From Desulfonema limicola (GTDB lineage: Bacteria > Desulfobacterota > Desulfobacteria > Desulfobacterales > DYRC01), in NCBI GenBank assembly GCA_020718925.1, contig DYRC01000202.1, positions 1 through 7,536 of the forward strand: a stretch of 7,536 nucleotides of DNA. Direction: 5' to 3'. The position numbers and the translations under genes were made by a program. The notes under the pieces are model-generated. The model was not told the origin of the DNA, did no database searches, and saw only the letters and a program-made list of their open reading frames with translations. This document shows, piece after piece, positions 1 through 6,962 of this stretch. Position 1 is the first letter of the stretch. Each line of letters begins with the position of its first letter.

Positions 1-126
1 TCACGGAGAAACTCCTGTCAACACTTAAAATTTAAAAAACTGTCCGAACTATTGAAAATATAAAAATTAAAAAATAAGCAGAATCGTAAGAAGATTTGAA
101 ATGTGAGGATATAAGCAGAAGGCACT

Positions 127-1095
127 ATGGAATCTTTTCAGAACAAATTCAAAAGCGGTCTTATGATGGGAATTGACAAAGGCACAGGCAGCACGATCTG
201 GATGCTTAAGATCCTGATTCCCATATCTTTTTTTACAAAACTCTTGGCATATAGCGGATGGCTTGAGCATCTGAAATTTCTGCTCACACCGCTTATGAGC
301 ATATTGGAACTCCCGGCTGAAGCGGCAATGCCGTTGATTGCCGGAATCCTGACCGGGATTTACGGCGGCATTGCGGCAATGCTGACTCTTCCCTTTACAA
401 TCAATCAGATGACGCTGATTGCGATATTCCTGCTGATTTCTCACAACATGATTCAGGAAGGCATTGTTCAGGGACAATCCGGGTTCGGTTCTGTGAAAAT
501 CACCTGTATTCGGCTTACAGCATCGGTTATTGCCACCATCGCCGCCGGATATTTTTTAGGCGATGAATCCGCGATAGCTTCGGCTAAAATTGCATCTGCA
601 TCTGTTCAGCAGCCGTTTATGCCGATGCTCAAAGACTGGGGCATTGCAACCCTATATCTTTGCATCAGAATTATCCTGATTGTGATGTCTTTGATGATTT
701 TTTTGGGAATGCTTAAAAGTTTCAATCTGATTCCCCGTATTGTCAGAATCCTTTCGCCGCTTTTGAAAATGATGGGCGTGGAAGAGCGGCTCGGCATTTT
801 ATGGCTGACCGGCGCGGCTTTCGGAATTGCGTATGGCGCGGCAGTGATTATTGAAGAATTTAAAGAAGGGAATTTCACGGATAAAGAACTGACCGAGCTT
901 CATATCTCTTTGGGGATCAATCATGCGATTATTGAAGACCCGTCTTTATTTGTTGCTATCGGATTGAGCGCGTTTTGGATGTGGATTCCGAGACTTCTTG
1001 TCGCTATTATATTTGTTCATGCGTATCGTTTGTGGTTTAAGCTGAAAACGAATGCCGAATTTCATTCAAAATTTTTTCTTTTCAGTCCCAAATGA
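127..1095 (+). CDS. Nucleoside-recognition (Gate) domain membrane protein with two repeated halves
   Basis: This 322-residue protein is an inner-membrane protein of the nucleoside-recognition/Gate superfamily, related to spore maturation proteins A/B and the gate regions of nucleoside and ferrous-iron transporters. Its substrate is unknown. Hydrophobic segments lie near residues 25-43, 66-88, 95-110, 128-145, 172-196, 222-243 and 272-300. Two halves resemble each other. In the first, a TPLMSILELP region leads to AGILTGIYGG (72-81) and then SHNMIQEG (105-112). In the second, SPLLKMMGVE leads to GAAFGIAYGA (229-238) and then NHAIIEDP (265-272). Such internal duplication is typical of Gate families. 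The ATG has an AGAAGG Shine-Dalgarno 4 bases upstream. No partner transporter gene is visible. The antitoxin gene follows after 37 bases on the same strand, so read-through is possible. The family call is fairly sure; transport of nucleosides should not be assumed from the domain name. Confidence 0.8.
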   Translation: MESFQNKFKSGLMMGIDKGTGSTIWMLKILIPISFFTKLLAYSGWLEHLKFLLTPLMSILELPAEAAMPLIAGILTGIYGGIAAMLTLPFTINQMTLIAIFLLISHNMIQEGIVQGQSGFGSVKITCIRLTASVIATIAAGYFLGDESAIASAKIASASVQQPFMPMLKDWGIATLYLCIRIILIVMSLMIFLGMLKSFNLIPRIVRILSPLLKMMGVEERLGILWLTGAAFGIAYGAAVIIEEFKEGNFTDKELTELHISLGINHAIIEDPSLFVAIGLSAFWMWIPRLLVAIIFVHAYRLWFKLKTNAEFHSKFFLFSPK

Positions 1096-1121
1096 AACAG
1101 AAATTTTAAAATCAGGCTATC

Positions 1122-1128
1122 AGGAGAG
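1122..1128 (+). promoter_or_regulatory. Ribosome binding site that sets the antitoxin start
   Basis: AGGAGAG lies just upstream of ATG 1133, with 6 bases between AGGAG and the start codon. It is the best Shine-Dalgarno match near this gene and argues against the in-frame ATG at 1052. Confidence 0.75.
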
Positions 1129-1132
1129 CATT

Positions 1133-1519
1133 ATGTCAGGAATAAACGATTTTCACCCCACTGTTGTCAGAACGAATCGCGGTCTGTCCGTTGCCGGGAC
1201 ACGGATCACACTTTATCAGATTATGGATTATATAAAGGCTGATGAACCTCCCGAAGTCATCCTGTCGGACTTTCGCCTTACAATTAAGCAAACTGCCGAT
1301 GTTCTTGATTATATAAAAATCCATCAGGATGAAATTGAGAAAGAATATAATGACATACTGATAAAGGCGGAAAAAAGTCGGCAATACTGGTCAGAGCGCA
1401 ACAGACAGCGTTTTTCCCAAATAGCGGCACTTCCACCGAAACCTGAACATAAGGAGATTCGGAATAAATTGAATGAATGGAAAAAGAGACTGACTGAACA
1501 TGACAGACATACTCATTGA
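1133..1519 (+). CDS. DUF433-family antitoxin (VapB45-like), first gene of a toxin-antitoxin pair
   Basis: This 128-residue protein probably binds and neutralises the product of the next gene and represses its own operon. Residues 12-62 match the DUF433 pattern: RGLSVAGTRITLYQIMDYI, then PPEVILSDFRLTIKQTADVL and DYIKIH. In that family the second part forms a helix-turn-helix. Residues 64-128 are a highly charged helical tail (KEYNDILIKAEKSRQYW, then NKLNEWKKRL), a plausible toxin-binding region (inference). The frame is open from 1052, but an AGGAG at 1122-1126, 6 bases before the ATG at 1133, decides the start; the longer version would also run into the preceding membrane-protein gene. The 3' end overlaps the toxin start by 20 bases, which suggests translational coupling. 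The 37-base gap before it shows no convincing promoter, so it may be transcribed with the upstream gene. The family is well supported; the antitoxin role is inferred from the pairing. Confidence 0.8.
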   Translation: MSGINDFHPTVVRTNRGLSVAGTRITLYQIMDYIKADEPPEVILSDFRLTIKQTADVLDYIKIHQDEIEKEYNDILIKAEKSRQYWSERNRQRFSQIAALPPKPEHKEIRNKLNEWKKRLTEHDRHTH

Positions 1520-1898
1520 CCATAATATGGAAGGTCAGGCGATATTGCTGTGGAATACTTTCTTAAAAACAGAGTGGTCAGAATTGATTCCGATAAGAAT
1601 GTTTATGTTCACGGATGTCGGATTAGCTGTGAACAGCGATGACAGAGAAGTATGGCGTTTTGCTCAGAATCATCGAATGATTTTCCTGACAAATAACCGG
1701 AGCAGTAAAGAAGAAGATTCTTTGGAGCGGACAATCCTTGAGGAAAATATGCCAACATCCTTGCCGGTTCTCACTGTCGGGAATCTGAACCGGATAAGAA
1801 GCGACAAGTTTTATCGTGAAAAATGTATTGAACGGATATTGGAGATAGCTTCTGAGTTAGACAACTATTTGGGAACCGGTCGGATTTTCATTCCATAA
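1500..1898 (+). CDS. PIN-like toxin of DUF5615 type, partner of the DUF433 antitoxin
   Basis: This 132-residue protein is probably the toxin of the pair, a small PIN-like ribonuclease. It begins MTDILIDHN, matching the first acidic motif of the DUF5615/Mut7-C-like PIN fold (D7). An acidic motif follows at DDREVWRFAQ (D47, D48), and then a strand FLTNN (62-66) where ordinary DUF5615 proteins carry TxDxDF. Here Asn replaces the usual Asp, and nearby acids (E71, E72, D73) might serve instead. The C-terminal half has a distinctive block: TSLPVLTVGN, then ERILEIASELDNYLGTGRIF. From memory, close relatives in cyanobacteria have been labelled ACP S-malonyltransferase; nothing here supports that activity, as there is no GxSxG motif and the protein is far too short. 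The ATG lies inside the antitoxin gene. The stop is 2 bases from the stop of recC on the other strand. The family call is fairly good; toxicity and RNase activity are inferred. Confidence 0.7.
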   Translation: MTDILIDHNMEGQAILLWNTFLKTEWSELIPIRMFMFTDVGLAVNSDDREVWRFAQNHRMIFLTNNRSSKEEDSLERTILEENMPTSLPVLTVGNLNRIRSDKFYREKCIERILEIASELDNYLGTGRIFIP

Positions 1899-1900
1899 GC

Positions 1901-4900
1901 TCATTTATCAATCCGAACACATCCTAAGACGTCCTTAAAAATTTCTATTGAAACTTTCTGAAACGCCGCATCCAGCGGATGTTCATCTTTGAAACATCGC
2001 TGATAATACGGATCTTCGATTTCTCCACGGTTATGTTCATTGCCGATCCAGCAATACAGCGCGGCGTCTTCCGCCTCTTTTTCCGATTTGCCTTTGCTGA
2101 TAATTGCCTCTGCATAAGCCATTGATGATTGAGGAAAAAAATGAAGCGGCGTTTTCAATCCCTGCCAATATCGAAGCAGCAGCATTTCAAGAATATTTTT
2201 GGCATCCGGCATCGGCGCATATTCAATCTGATAGTCAGAACCGATCAACAGGCTTGATATTTCCTGTGTCATATTCAGACACAGATGATAAATCCATATC
2301 CGTAGGCGATCTTTGGGCTTTAGTTTGGCATAGCGGAATCGGATCAGGCGATTTCCGTAAATTCCCTCAATGCTGCCGACAATCCGAAAATCAGCTATGT
2401 CCAAAATTACATCAACCGGCTCTCTGAGCGGCGCCCGAATCAAGGGCTGCACCTTGTCCGCAAAACCTTCCACCTCTTTTCCGAATTGCCGATACGCACA
2501 TTCGCCGACTGTTCCGTGCGGCAATTCTCCGGCAGCCGTTTTTATCGCAAAAAAATCATCCAGATCAAATCCTTTAAGCCGTTTTTCCAACAGATTTTCA
2601 TTGAGCAGATATTTTTCCAAGCCCTTTAAATCAAAGGCTTCTTTTTCTTCAAGCAGTTCCGCGTCATCTTCCAAATAAAGATTAAGCCGCCGGTTGAGCA
2701 GAAATCTTGCCGGATGCGTAAAAAATGAACAAAGATCGGCAATGTCAACAGTTTTCCATTCCTGCTCCGGATCGGATAATGTGTCGGCAATAAAGCGGAT
2801 TTTCTTTCTGCCGGGTTTTATCAGGCATTTTGCTGCCTCGAAATTTTCCTGAGAAAAGCTACCTAACCCCCCGCCCCCCTTCCCTGAAAGGGAAGGGGGA
2901 GTCTCCCCTTTTTCCAGGGGGGATTCTCCCCTCTCCGTTTCGGGGAGGGGACGGGGGAGGGGTTTCTCAAAATATTCCGGGCTGAACGCCTGAAGCCGGT
3001 GTTTTGTCAGAAGATGATCGTTAATGATATTTTTTTCAGGAAATTCAAAGTTTTTTTCAATATAATCTATTAGTTCGCTGACCAAAACTGACGGCGGAAT
3101 CACGCTGTTATCCTGAACGCTCTGTCCTACAAAGCTGATATAACAAGTTTTTCGGGCAGATAGCAGGGATTCCAGAAACAGATAGCGATCATCATTGCGC
3201 CGGGAGCGGTCTCCGGGTTTGGGATGTTTTGCAATCAGATCAAAGCCCGGACGCTTGGATTGGCGAGGATACGCATCGTTGTTCATGCCGATCAGACAAA
3301 TTACTTTGAACGGGATGCTTCGCATGGGCAGCATGGCGCAGAACGTAATTCCGCCGGTGATAAACCCGAATCCGAACCCTTCTTTCTGAAGACGGTTTGA
3401 CAGATAGCTTTTGATGACATGAATATCTGTTTTTTCATCAAATTCCGCCAATTCCTGCATCTGTTCAAGTGTGTTAAGACAATTTCGGACAGCCTGAAGT
3501 TCTGTTTCCCGATCATCGTCAGATTCAAAAAATTCATCCAAGATATATTTAAGCGTGTCCGCCCATGCTGAAAGCTTTCGGGGATGTTCAAGCATGTTGA
3601 TGGCAGCAAAAAGCCGGTGCGTAAATTCGACAAAATTTCCTAAAATCAACGCCTCATTGCCCTCAATGTGATCATAAGGAAGAATGCCCGCAAACAGTTT
3701 TTCATCATATCCGGGCATGGCATAGCCGAGCAGAAGCCGATCCAGTCCGGCTTTCCACGTATTCTGAGCAAGATCGGGCAGATCAAATGACGCCCGGTGC
3801 TGCTCGTCAATTCCCCAGCGAATCCGGGTATCTCTGACCCATCTGCGAATTTTGTTCACATCATCTTCTGCAAGATCGAATTTTTCATATACTGCCGGAG
3901 CTTCAAGAATATCCATAATTTCAGTTGCTTTGAAACGACTTCCCCATAAATCAAGAATTTGCAGAAAAACGTCAATGATTCTGCTTTCCTGACGCATACT
4001 CTGATCTGCAATACTGAACGGAATCCGGCAGGGATCATCCGGCGGAAGGTCAAATACTGCCTGAATATACGGCGAATACGCCCCGATGTCCGGAGTCATT
4101 ACCAAAATATCCGCCGGATTCAATTCCGGATCATGTTCAAACATCGCCAGCAGTTGATCCTGCAAAACCTGAATTTCGCGCATGGGGCTGTGGCAGGAAT
4201 GAATCTGAACTGAAACATCATCATCTGCAAGAATTATTTTATCGCCGCGCTCGGTCAGATTCAGAATATCCGATTGAATACAGGCAAGCAGGCTGTCTTG
4301 TTCCGGGTCTTTAAAATCTTGATATTCTTGGGGATTAAATTCATTAATGAGATCAAAAAAATCTCTTCCCATTGTCCCCGTTGAGGATAGCAGGCTGTTG
4401 CCCTGCCCCAGATACAGGTCTTGGGTGTCAACTGCTTTTGCGCTGATTCGCCTGATTTCCCGGCGTGTCAGAATATCGCCCCAGTATTCGGCACACGGGT
4501 TCATCAGAAACAGATTGACCTGAATCTTTTCAGACAATGCGGCAAAAAACTGAATATAAAATTTCGGCAATGCGGAAATTCCGAACACGGCAATTCGGGG
4601 CGGAACACACCCCTGCCCCCTCTCAAGAGGGGAAATATCTGAAATCGTTTTGAGCTTTTCCAAAAAGATTTTTCCCAGCGCGGCGCGGTGCTGCTTTTCT
4701 CTGCCTTCAATCAGTCTGCGCCAAAGAATCGCCTGCCAATGGTCTTCTCTGCCTTTTTCCCAATCGGAAATCATCTCCGGTCGGAACAGCAGATATTGAT
4801 CAAATGTATCTGCAATCCGTTCGGCAAGTTGAAATCTCTTTAAATTTTCCTGTGCTTTCAGATAATTCTGAAGACTTGCAAATTCGGGATGCTCAAGGCA

Positions 4901-5197
4901 GTCCGGCAGCATTGCCATGATTTTCCAAGTCGTTATTTGGGGATCGAACTGCGATATGTCCGGGGCATCAGGCATCAGGCTGATAAAAAGATTTTCTGCA
5001 AACGCATTTGGGAATGGAAAGCGAATATTGGCGCAAACCCCTTGCTTTTTGGCAAGTTCCATTGAAATCCAGCGTTCCATGCCTTTGCTCTGCACCACAA
5101 TCGTTTCCGGCATCAGCGGATGCGGCAAAGGCGCTTGCAGAATTTCTGCAAGAATATCAATCAATACTTCAAGGCGATTGCTGGTAAATACATTCAT
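1901..5197 (-). CDS. recC: Exodeoxyribonuclease V subunit gamma (RecC)
   Basis: RecC is the subunit of RecBCD that splits duplex DNA ends and scans for Chi during double-strand break repair and degradation of foreign DNA. This protein has 1098 residues; E. coli RecC has 1122. Visible blocks are the N-terminal SNRLEVL and VVQSKGMERWISMELA with ANIRFPFPNAF, the NPCAEYWGDI block near residue 232, the conserved core near 630-695 (GMNNDAYPR, GDRSRRNDDRYLFLESLLSAR, VLVSELIDYI), and a C-terminal inactive nuclease-like domain from about 820 (FFTHPARFLLNRRLNLYLEDD; near the end PLHFFPQSSMAYAE). The frame opens 4 codons earlier at TTG 5209, but ATG 5197 aligns with the start of known RecC proteins and leaves a 21-base leader from the predicted promoter. 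Two palindromic repeats are translated in frame, residues 746-779 and about 189-198. No recB or recD follows; instead a toxin-antitoxin operon converges after 2 bases. Confidence 0.95.
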   Translation of the reverse strand: MNVFTSNRLEVLIDILAEILQAPLPHPLMPETIVVQSKGMERWISMELAKKQGVCANIRFPFPNAFAENLFISLMPDAPDISQFDPQITTWKIMAMLPDCLEHPEFASLQNYLKAQENLKRFQLAERIADTFDQYLLFRPEMISDWEKGREDHWQAILWRRLIEGREKQHRAALGKIFLEKLKTISDISPLERGQGCVPPRIAVFGISALPKFYIQFFAALSEKIQVNLFLMNPCAEYWGDILTRREIRRISAKAVDTQDLYLGQGNSLLSSTGTMGRDFFDLINEFNPQEYQDFKDPEQDSLLACIQSDILNLTERGDKIILADDDVSVQIHSCHSPMREIQVLQDQLLAMFEHDPELNPADILVMTPDIGAYSPYIQAVFDLPPDDPCRIPFSIADQSMRQESRIIDVFLQILDLWGSRFKATEIMDILEAPAVYEKFDLAEDDVNKIRRWVRDTRIRWGIDEQHRASFDLPDLAQNTWKAGLDRLLLGYAMPGYDEKLFAGILPYDHIEGNEALILGNFVEFTHRLFAAINMLEHPRKLSAWADTLKYILDEFFESDDDRETELQAVRNCLNTLEQMQELAEFDEKTDIHVIKSYLSNRLQKEGFGFGFITGGITFCAMLPMRSIPFKVICLIGMNNDAYPRQSKRPGFDLIAKHPKPGDRSRRNDDRYLFLESLLSARKTCYISFVGQSVQDNSVIPPSVLVSELIDYIEKNFEFPEKNIINDHLLTKHRLQAFSPEYFEKPLPRPLPETERGESPLEKGETPPSLSGKGGGGLGSFSQENFEAAKCLIKPGRKKIRFIADTLSDPEQEWKTVDIADLCSFFTHPARFLLNRRLNLYLEDDAELLEEKEAFDLKGLEKYLLNENLLEKRLKGFDLDDFFAIKTAAGELPHGTVGECAYRQFGKEVEGFADKVQPLIRAPLREPVDVILDIADFRIVGSIEGIYGNRLIRFRYAKLKPKDRLRIWIYHLCLNMTQEISSLLIGSDYQIEYAPMPDAKNILEMLLLRYWQGLKTPLHFFPQSSMAYAEAIISKGKSEKEAEDAALYCWIGNEHNRGEIEDPYYQRCFKDEHPLDAAFQKVSIEIFKDVLGCVRIDK
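2861..2962. repeat. Palindromic G/C-rich element inserted in frame in recC
   Basis: This 102-base block (34 codons) is quite unlike its surroundings: runs of C and G on a 45 percent G+C background. It contains an 11-base perfect stem with a GAA loop (2875-2885 with 2889-2899), a weaker hairpin around CCCC 2905-2908 and GGGG after TTTTTCCA, and a 10-base stem with one T-G pair and a TTT loop (2928-2937 with 2941-2950). The ends, AACCCC on one side and GGGGTT on the other, form imperfect inverted termini. On the recC strand it encodes PLPRPLPETERG, then SPLEKGETPPSLSGKGGGG, then LG. It sits where other RecC proteins have a short loop between FSPEYF and SFSQEN. This resembles Rickettsia-type palindromic elements that insert inside genes. 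The repeat nature is inferred, because only one copy of this form lies in the window. Confidence 0.8.
4604..4633. repeat. Short palindromic element within recC
   Basis: CCCCTC (4617-4622) and GAGGGG (4627-4632) form a 6-base stem around TCAA, preceded on the plus strand by ACACCCCTGCC. On the recC strand it encodes about ten residues, SPLERGQGCV (189-198), just before the conserved RIAVFGIS strand, where RecC proteins usually have a short variable loop. The composition and the SPLE(R/K)G peptide echo the larger element near residue 750, suggesting related mobile repeats. This copy is shorter and less certain. Confidence 0.5.
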
Positions 5198-5224
5198 GGC
5201 GTTTTTCAATAGCGTCCCATTGAT

Positions 5225-5233
5225 ATTATATCA
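5225..5233 (-). promoter_or_regulatory. Extended -10 promoter for recC
   Basis: Read on the minus strand this is TGATATAAT, a perfect TGn plus TATAAT extended -10. The candidate -35, TTGCCG, lies 19 bases upstream (5250-5255), matches 4 of 6 and is poorly spaced, as expected when an extended -10 is present. Transcription would start near 5218, giving a leader of about 21 bases before ATG 5197. The -35 candidate lies in the left arm of the hairpin at 5250-5265, which could affect polymerase access (inference). Confidence 0.6.
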
Positions 5234-5249
5234 AATCCGAATCATAACA

Positions 5250-5344
5250 CGGCAATAAATTGCCGCGCTATTATGGGCTGTCCCTACGGGACAAATCAGA
5301 GTCCCATCGGGACGACACATAATAGACCGGAAATTCATTTCCGG
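5250..5344. repeat. Cluster of four hairpins with nested inverted repeats between the methyltransferase gene and recC
   Basis: Four palindromes are packed into 95 bases. CGGCAA-TAAA-TTGCCG spans 5250-5265. TGTCCC-TAC-GGGACA spans 5279-5293. GTCCC-ATC-GGGAC spans 5301-5313. CCGGAAA-TTCA-TTTCCGG spans 5327-5344. The middle two are enclosed by a perfect 8-base inverted repeat, CTATTATG (5268-5275) and CATAATAG (5318-5325), so 5268-5325 can fold as a stem carrying two hairpins. None is followed by a T run on the minus strand, so this is not a standard intrinsic terminator for the methyltransferase gene. It looks like a REP/MITE-type dispersed element; copy number cannot be judged here. Confidence 0.75.
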
Positions 5345-5373
5345 GAAAGCGTGTTTATTTTTCAGGTTTGATA

Positions 5374-6876
5374 TTATCCTGAAAGCAGCGCAGTTTCCGA
5401 CACTCTGGACAATATCCGATCAATGCTTTTTTCCAGCAGATTCCGATCAGCCATCAGTTTGCTCAACAATTCTGAAAGCTGCTTCCGGGTGCGCGTACCG
5501 TCCGAGAGCAGCAAGACCTGTTTTGAAAAATCATCCACGTCAATGGTTTCATGTCTGGGATTGACGATGGGCAATCCTACCCGGCTCTGATACAATGCCA
5601 AGTCATTGATTTTCGGTCGTTCGCTGATATAGGTGCTGAAATTTCCCTGCCAACTGTGAAGTTCAATCGCGCCGGATTTGTAAAATTCCAATAGCTCCGC
5701 ACCCAGCGTTTCATGGACTTGGGAATTTCCGATCCTCCTGATGGTCTCCTGAAACAACTCCTCAAATACCAATGCTTTGGGCCACTGCGCCCTTAAAATT
5801 GCCAATGCCATTTTGGTCAACGGACGCCTGACCTGAACGCTTTTTCCTTTGGGTGTGCAGAATGTCTGCTGTGCGTCCGGCGAAAGATTGACCTGTCCGC
5901 TTTCGGTCATCAGATTTGACGCAATCATCATGCCTTTTAACCGCTCCGGGGCTATATTCCGTTCTGCTTTTATGGCTTTATGGCATAACAATGTCCGCCG
6001 GAAAGGGCGATGACGCAGAAAATCCATGTATTGCTCAAGATGAATCACGTCTTCACAGATTCGGCTTAAATCATTGGCGGTTTCTTCGGGGAAATTATGT
6101 GTCAGCATATCTCCGAAATCAGATTCGCCCAGATATTGAAGGTTATGGCGATCCGCATGTTCGGCAAAGCGGTGAAAATACACCGGCGTATTGACTTCTT
6201 CCAAATGCTCGTGAAACACGGAAGAATCGCTGCTGTTGCGGATCACTTCCATATCTTTTCTGATGTGAAGCGCGTAAGGATTATCTTCAACCGGAATATG
6301 GCGTATCATCACATCTATCAATTCTTTGGCACGGCGCACCCGATCCCAGGGTTCCCGGATGCTTTTGGTGTGATACAGCATGGCATAGCGGAAGGTTTCA
6401 TGCAGATGCCAGCCCGGATAAGTATTGTAGCTGATATATGCAATTCCCTGGGGCGCAAGATTTGCCGAAGCAATGATCATGATTTTATCCCGAACAATAT
6501 CCGGCACCCATGAATAGACCCCATGACACAAAATGTAGTCAAACATTCCCCATGAAGTGTCTATATCCATGATGTCTGCATGTTCAAGGCGGATATTTTT
6601 CAATCCCAAATCCCGGATGACATTTTGCCCCGCCTGCGCCTGATAGCCGGACTGATCAATGCCGACAAATTCGCATTCCGGCAGATAAAATGCCATAGGA
6701 ATCAGATTGCCGCCGCTTGCCGCGCCCAATTCCAACACCCGGCAGCGATTGACCGGCGCGGGCGTCATTCCGAATAATCGCCCTATCGTGGCAAGCCGAT
6801 CCGGATGGCTTTGTGCAAACGCATGACTTTCATACGGCACATCATCGTAACTGGTTCTTTTTTCCTGATTATTCAA
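5374..6876 (-). CDS. Class I SAM-dependent methyltransferase with methyltransferase regulatory domain
   Basis: This 500-residue cytoplasmic protein transfers methyl groups from S-adenosylmethionine to an unknown acceptor. The N-terminal Rossmann domain shows motif I VLELGAASGG (47-56), the acidic end of strand 2 in FVGIDQS (70-76; D74), HADIMDID (99-106) and FDYILCHGVYSWVPD (112-126). Residues about 215-300 (HEHLEEVNTPVYFHRFAEHA, LQYLGESDF) match the methyltransferase regulatory domain, PF10119. The C-terminal region has a helical, winged-helix-like part and ends with LLLSDGTRTRKQLSELL (455-471), a block typical of this family. TTG 6876 is the likely start: an in-frame TAA lies two codons upstream, no ATG is available in frame before the conserved SYDDVPYESHAF, and a GAGAGG lies about 15 bases upstream, which is rather far. 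thpR lies 86 bases upstream on the same strand. The family is confident; the substrate is unknown. Confidence 0.88.
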   Translation of the reverse strand: MNNQEKRTSYDDVPYESHAFAQSHPDRLATIGRLFGMTPAPVNRCRVLELGAASGGNLIPMAFYLPECEFVGIDQSGYQAQAGQNVIRDLGLKNIRLEHADIMDIDTSWGMFDYILCHGVYSWVPDIVRDKIMIIASANLAPQGIAYISYNTYPGWHLHETFRYAMLYHTKSIREPWDRVRRAKELIDVMIRHIPVEDNPYALHIRKDMEVIRNSSDSSVFHEHLEEVNTPVYFHRFAEHADRHNLQYLGESDFGDMLTHNFPEETANDLSRICEDVIHLEQYMDFLRHRPFRRTLLCHKAIKAERNIAPERLKGMMIASNLMTESGQVNLSPDAQQTFCTPKGKSVQVRRPLTKMALAILRAQWPKALVFEELFQETIRRIGNSQVHETLGAELLEFYKSGAIELHSWQGNFSTYISERPKINDLALYQSRVGLPIVNPRHETIDVDDFSKQVLLLSDGTRTRKQLSELLSKLMADRNLLEKSIDRILSRVSETALLSG

Positions 6877-6962
6877 ATTTTATATTTCCCGCCTCTCATC
6901 GCTCATTCTGAAGCATCATTTTTTTTCAAAAGTTTCAGTTTTTTTTTGTCGCAAGCATCTTT

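Noticed and set aside
52..80. Promoter TTGAAA with TAAGCA upstream of the Gate-protein gene
   Set aside because: The -10 match is poor in very A/T-rich DNA; a promoter probably exists in 1-126 but cannot be placed.
1052..1132. Longer N-terminus for the antitoxin starting at ATG 1052
   Set aside because: It overlaps the preceding gene by 44 bases and the extra residues do not match DUF433. A good AGGAG sits before ATG 1133.
2104..2678. Two plus-strand open frames opposite recC
   Set aside because: They lie wholly within recC, are low complexity (Ser-rich) and match no family; they are shadows of the real gene.
5198..5209. TTG 5209 as the recC start
   Set aside because: ATG 5197 aligns with known RecC starts and suits the leader length from the promoter. 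TTG would leave only about 9 bases.
5250..5344. CRISPR array
   Set aside because: The palindromes differ from one another and there are no regular spacers.
5361..5383. TTCAGG/CCTGAA stem at the methyltransferase 3' end as a terminator
   Set aside because: The stem is 6 bases with an 11-base loop and includes the stop codon. On the transcribed strand it is followed by A-rich, not T-rich, sequence.
5916..6777. Three plus-strand open frames opposite the methyltransferase gene
   Set aside because: The complementary strand carries conserved methyltransferase motifs throughout; these frames show no family features.
6877..6962. Poly-T tracts between thpR and the methyltransferase gene as a terminator
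   Set aside because: The T8 and T9 runs are on the plus strand, while both genes are read on the minus strand, and no stable stem precedes them. A 7-base repeat AAGCATC (6911, 6953) was also seen but is too short to interpret.
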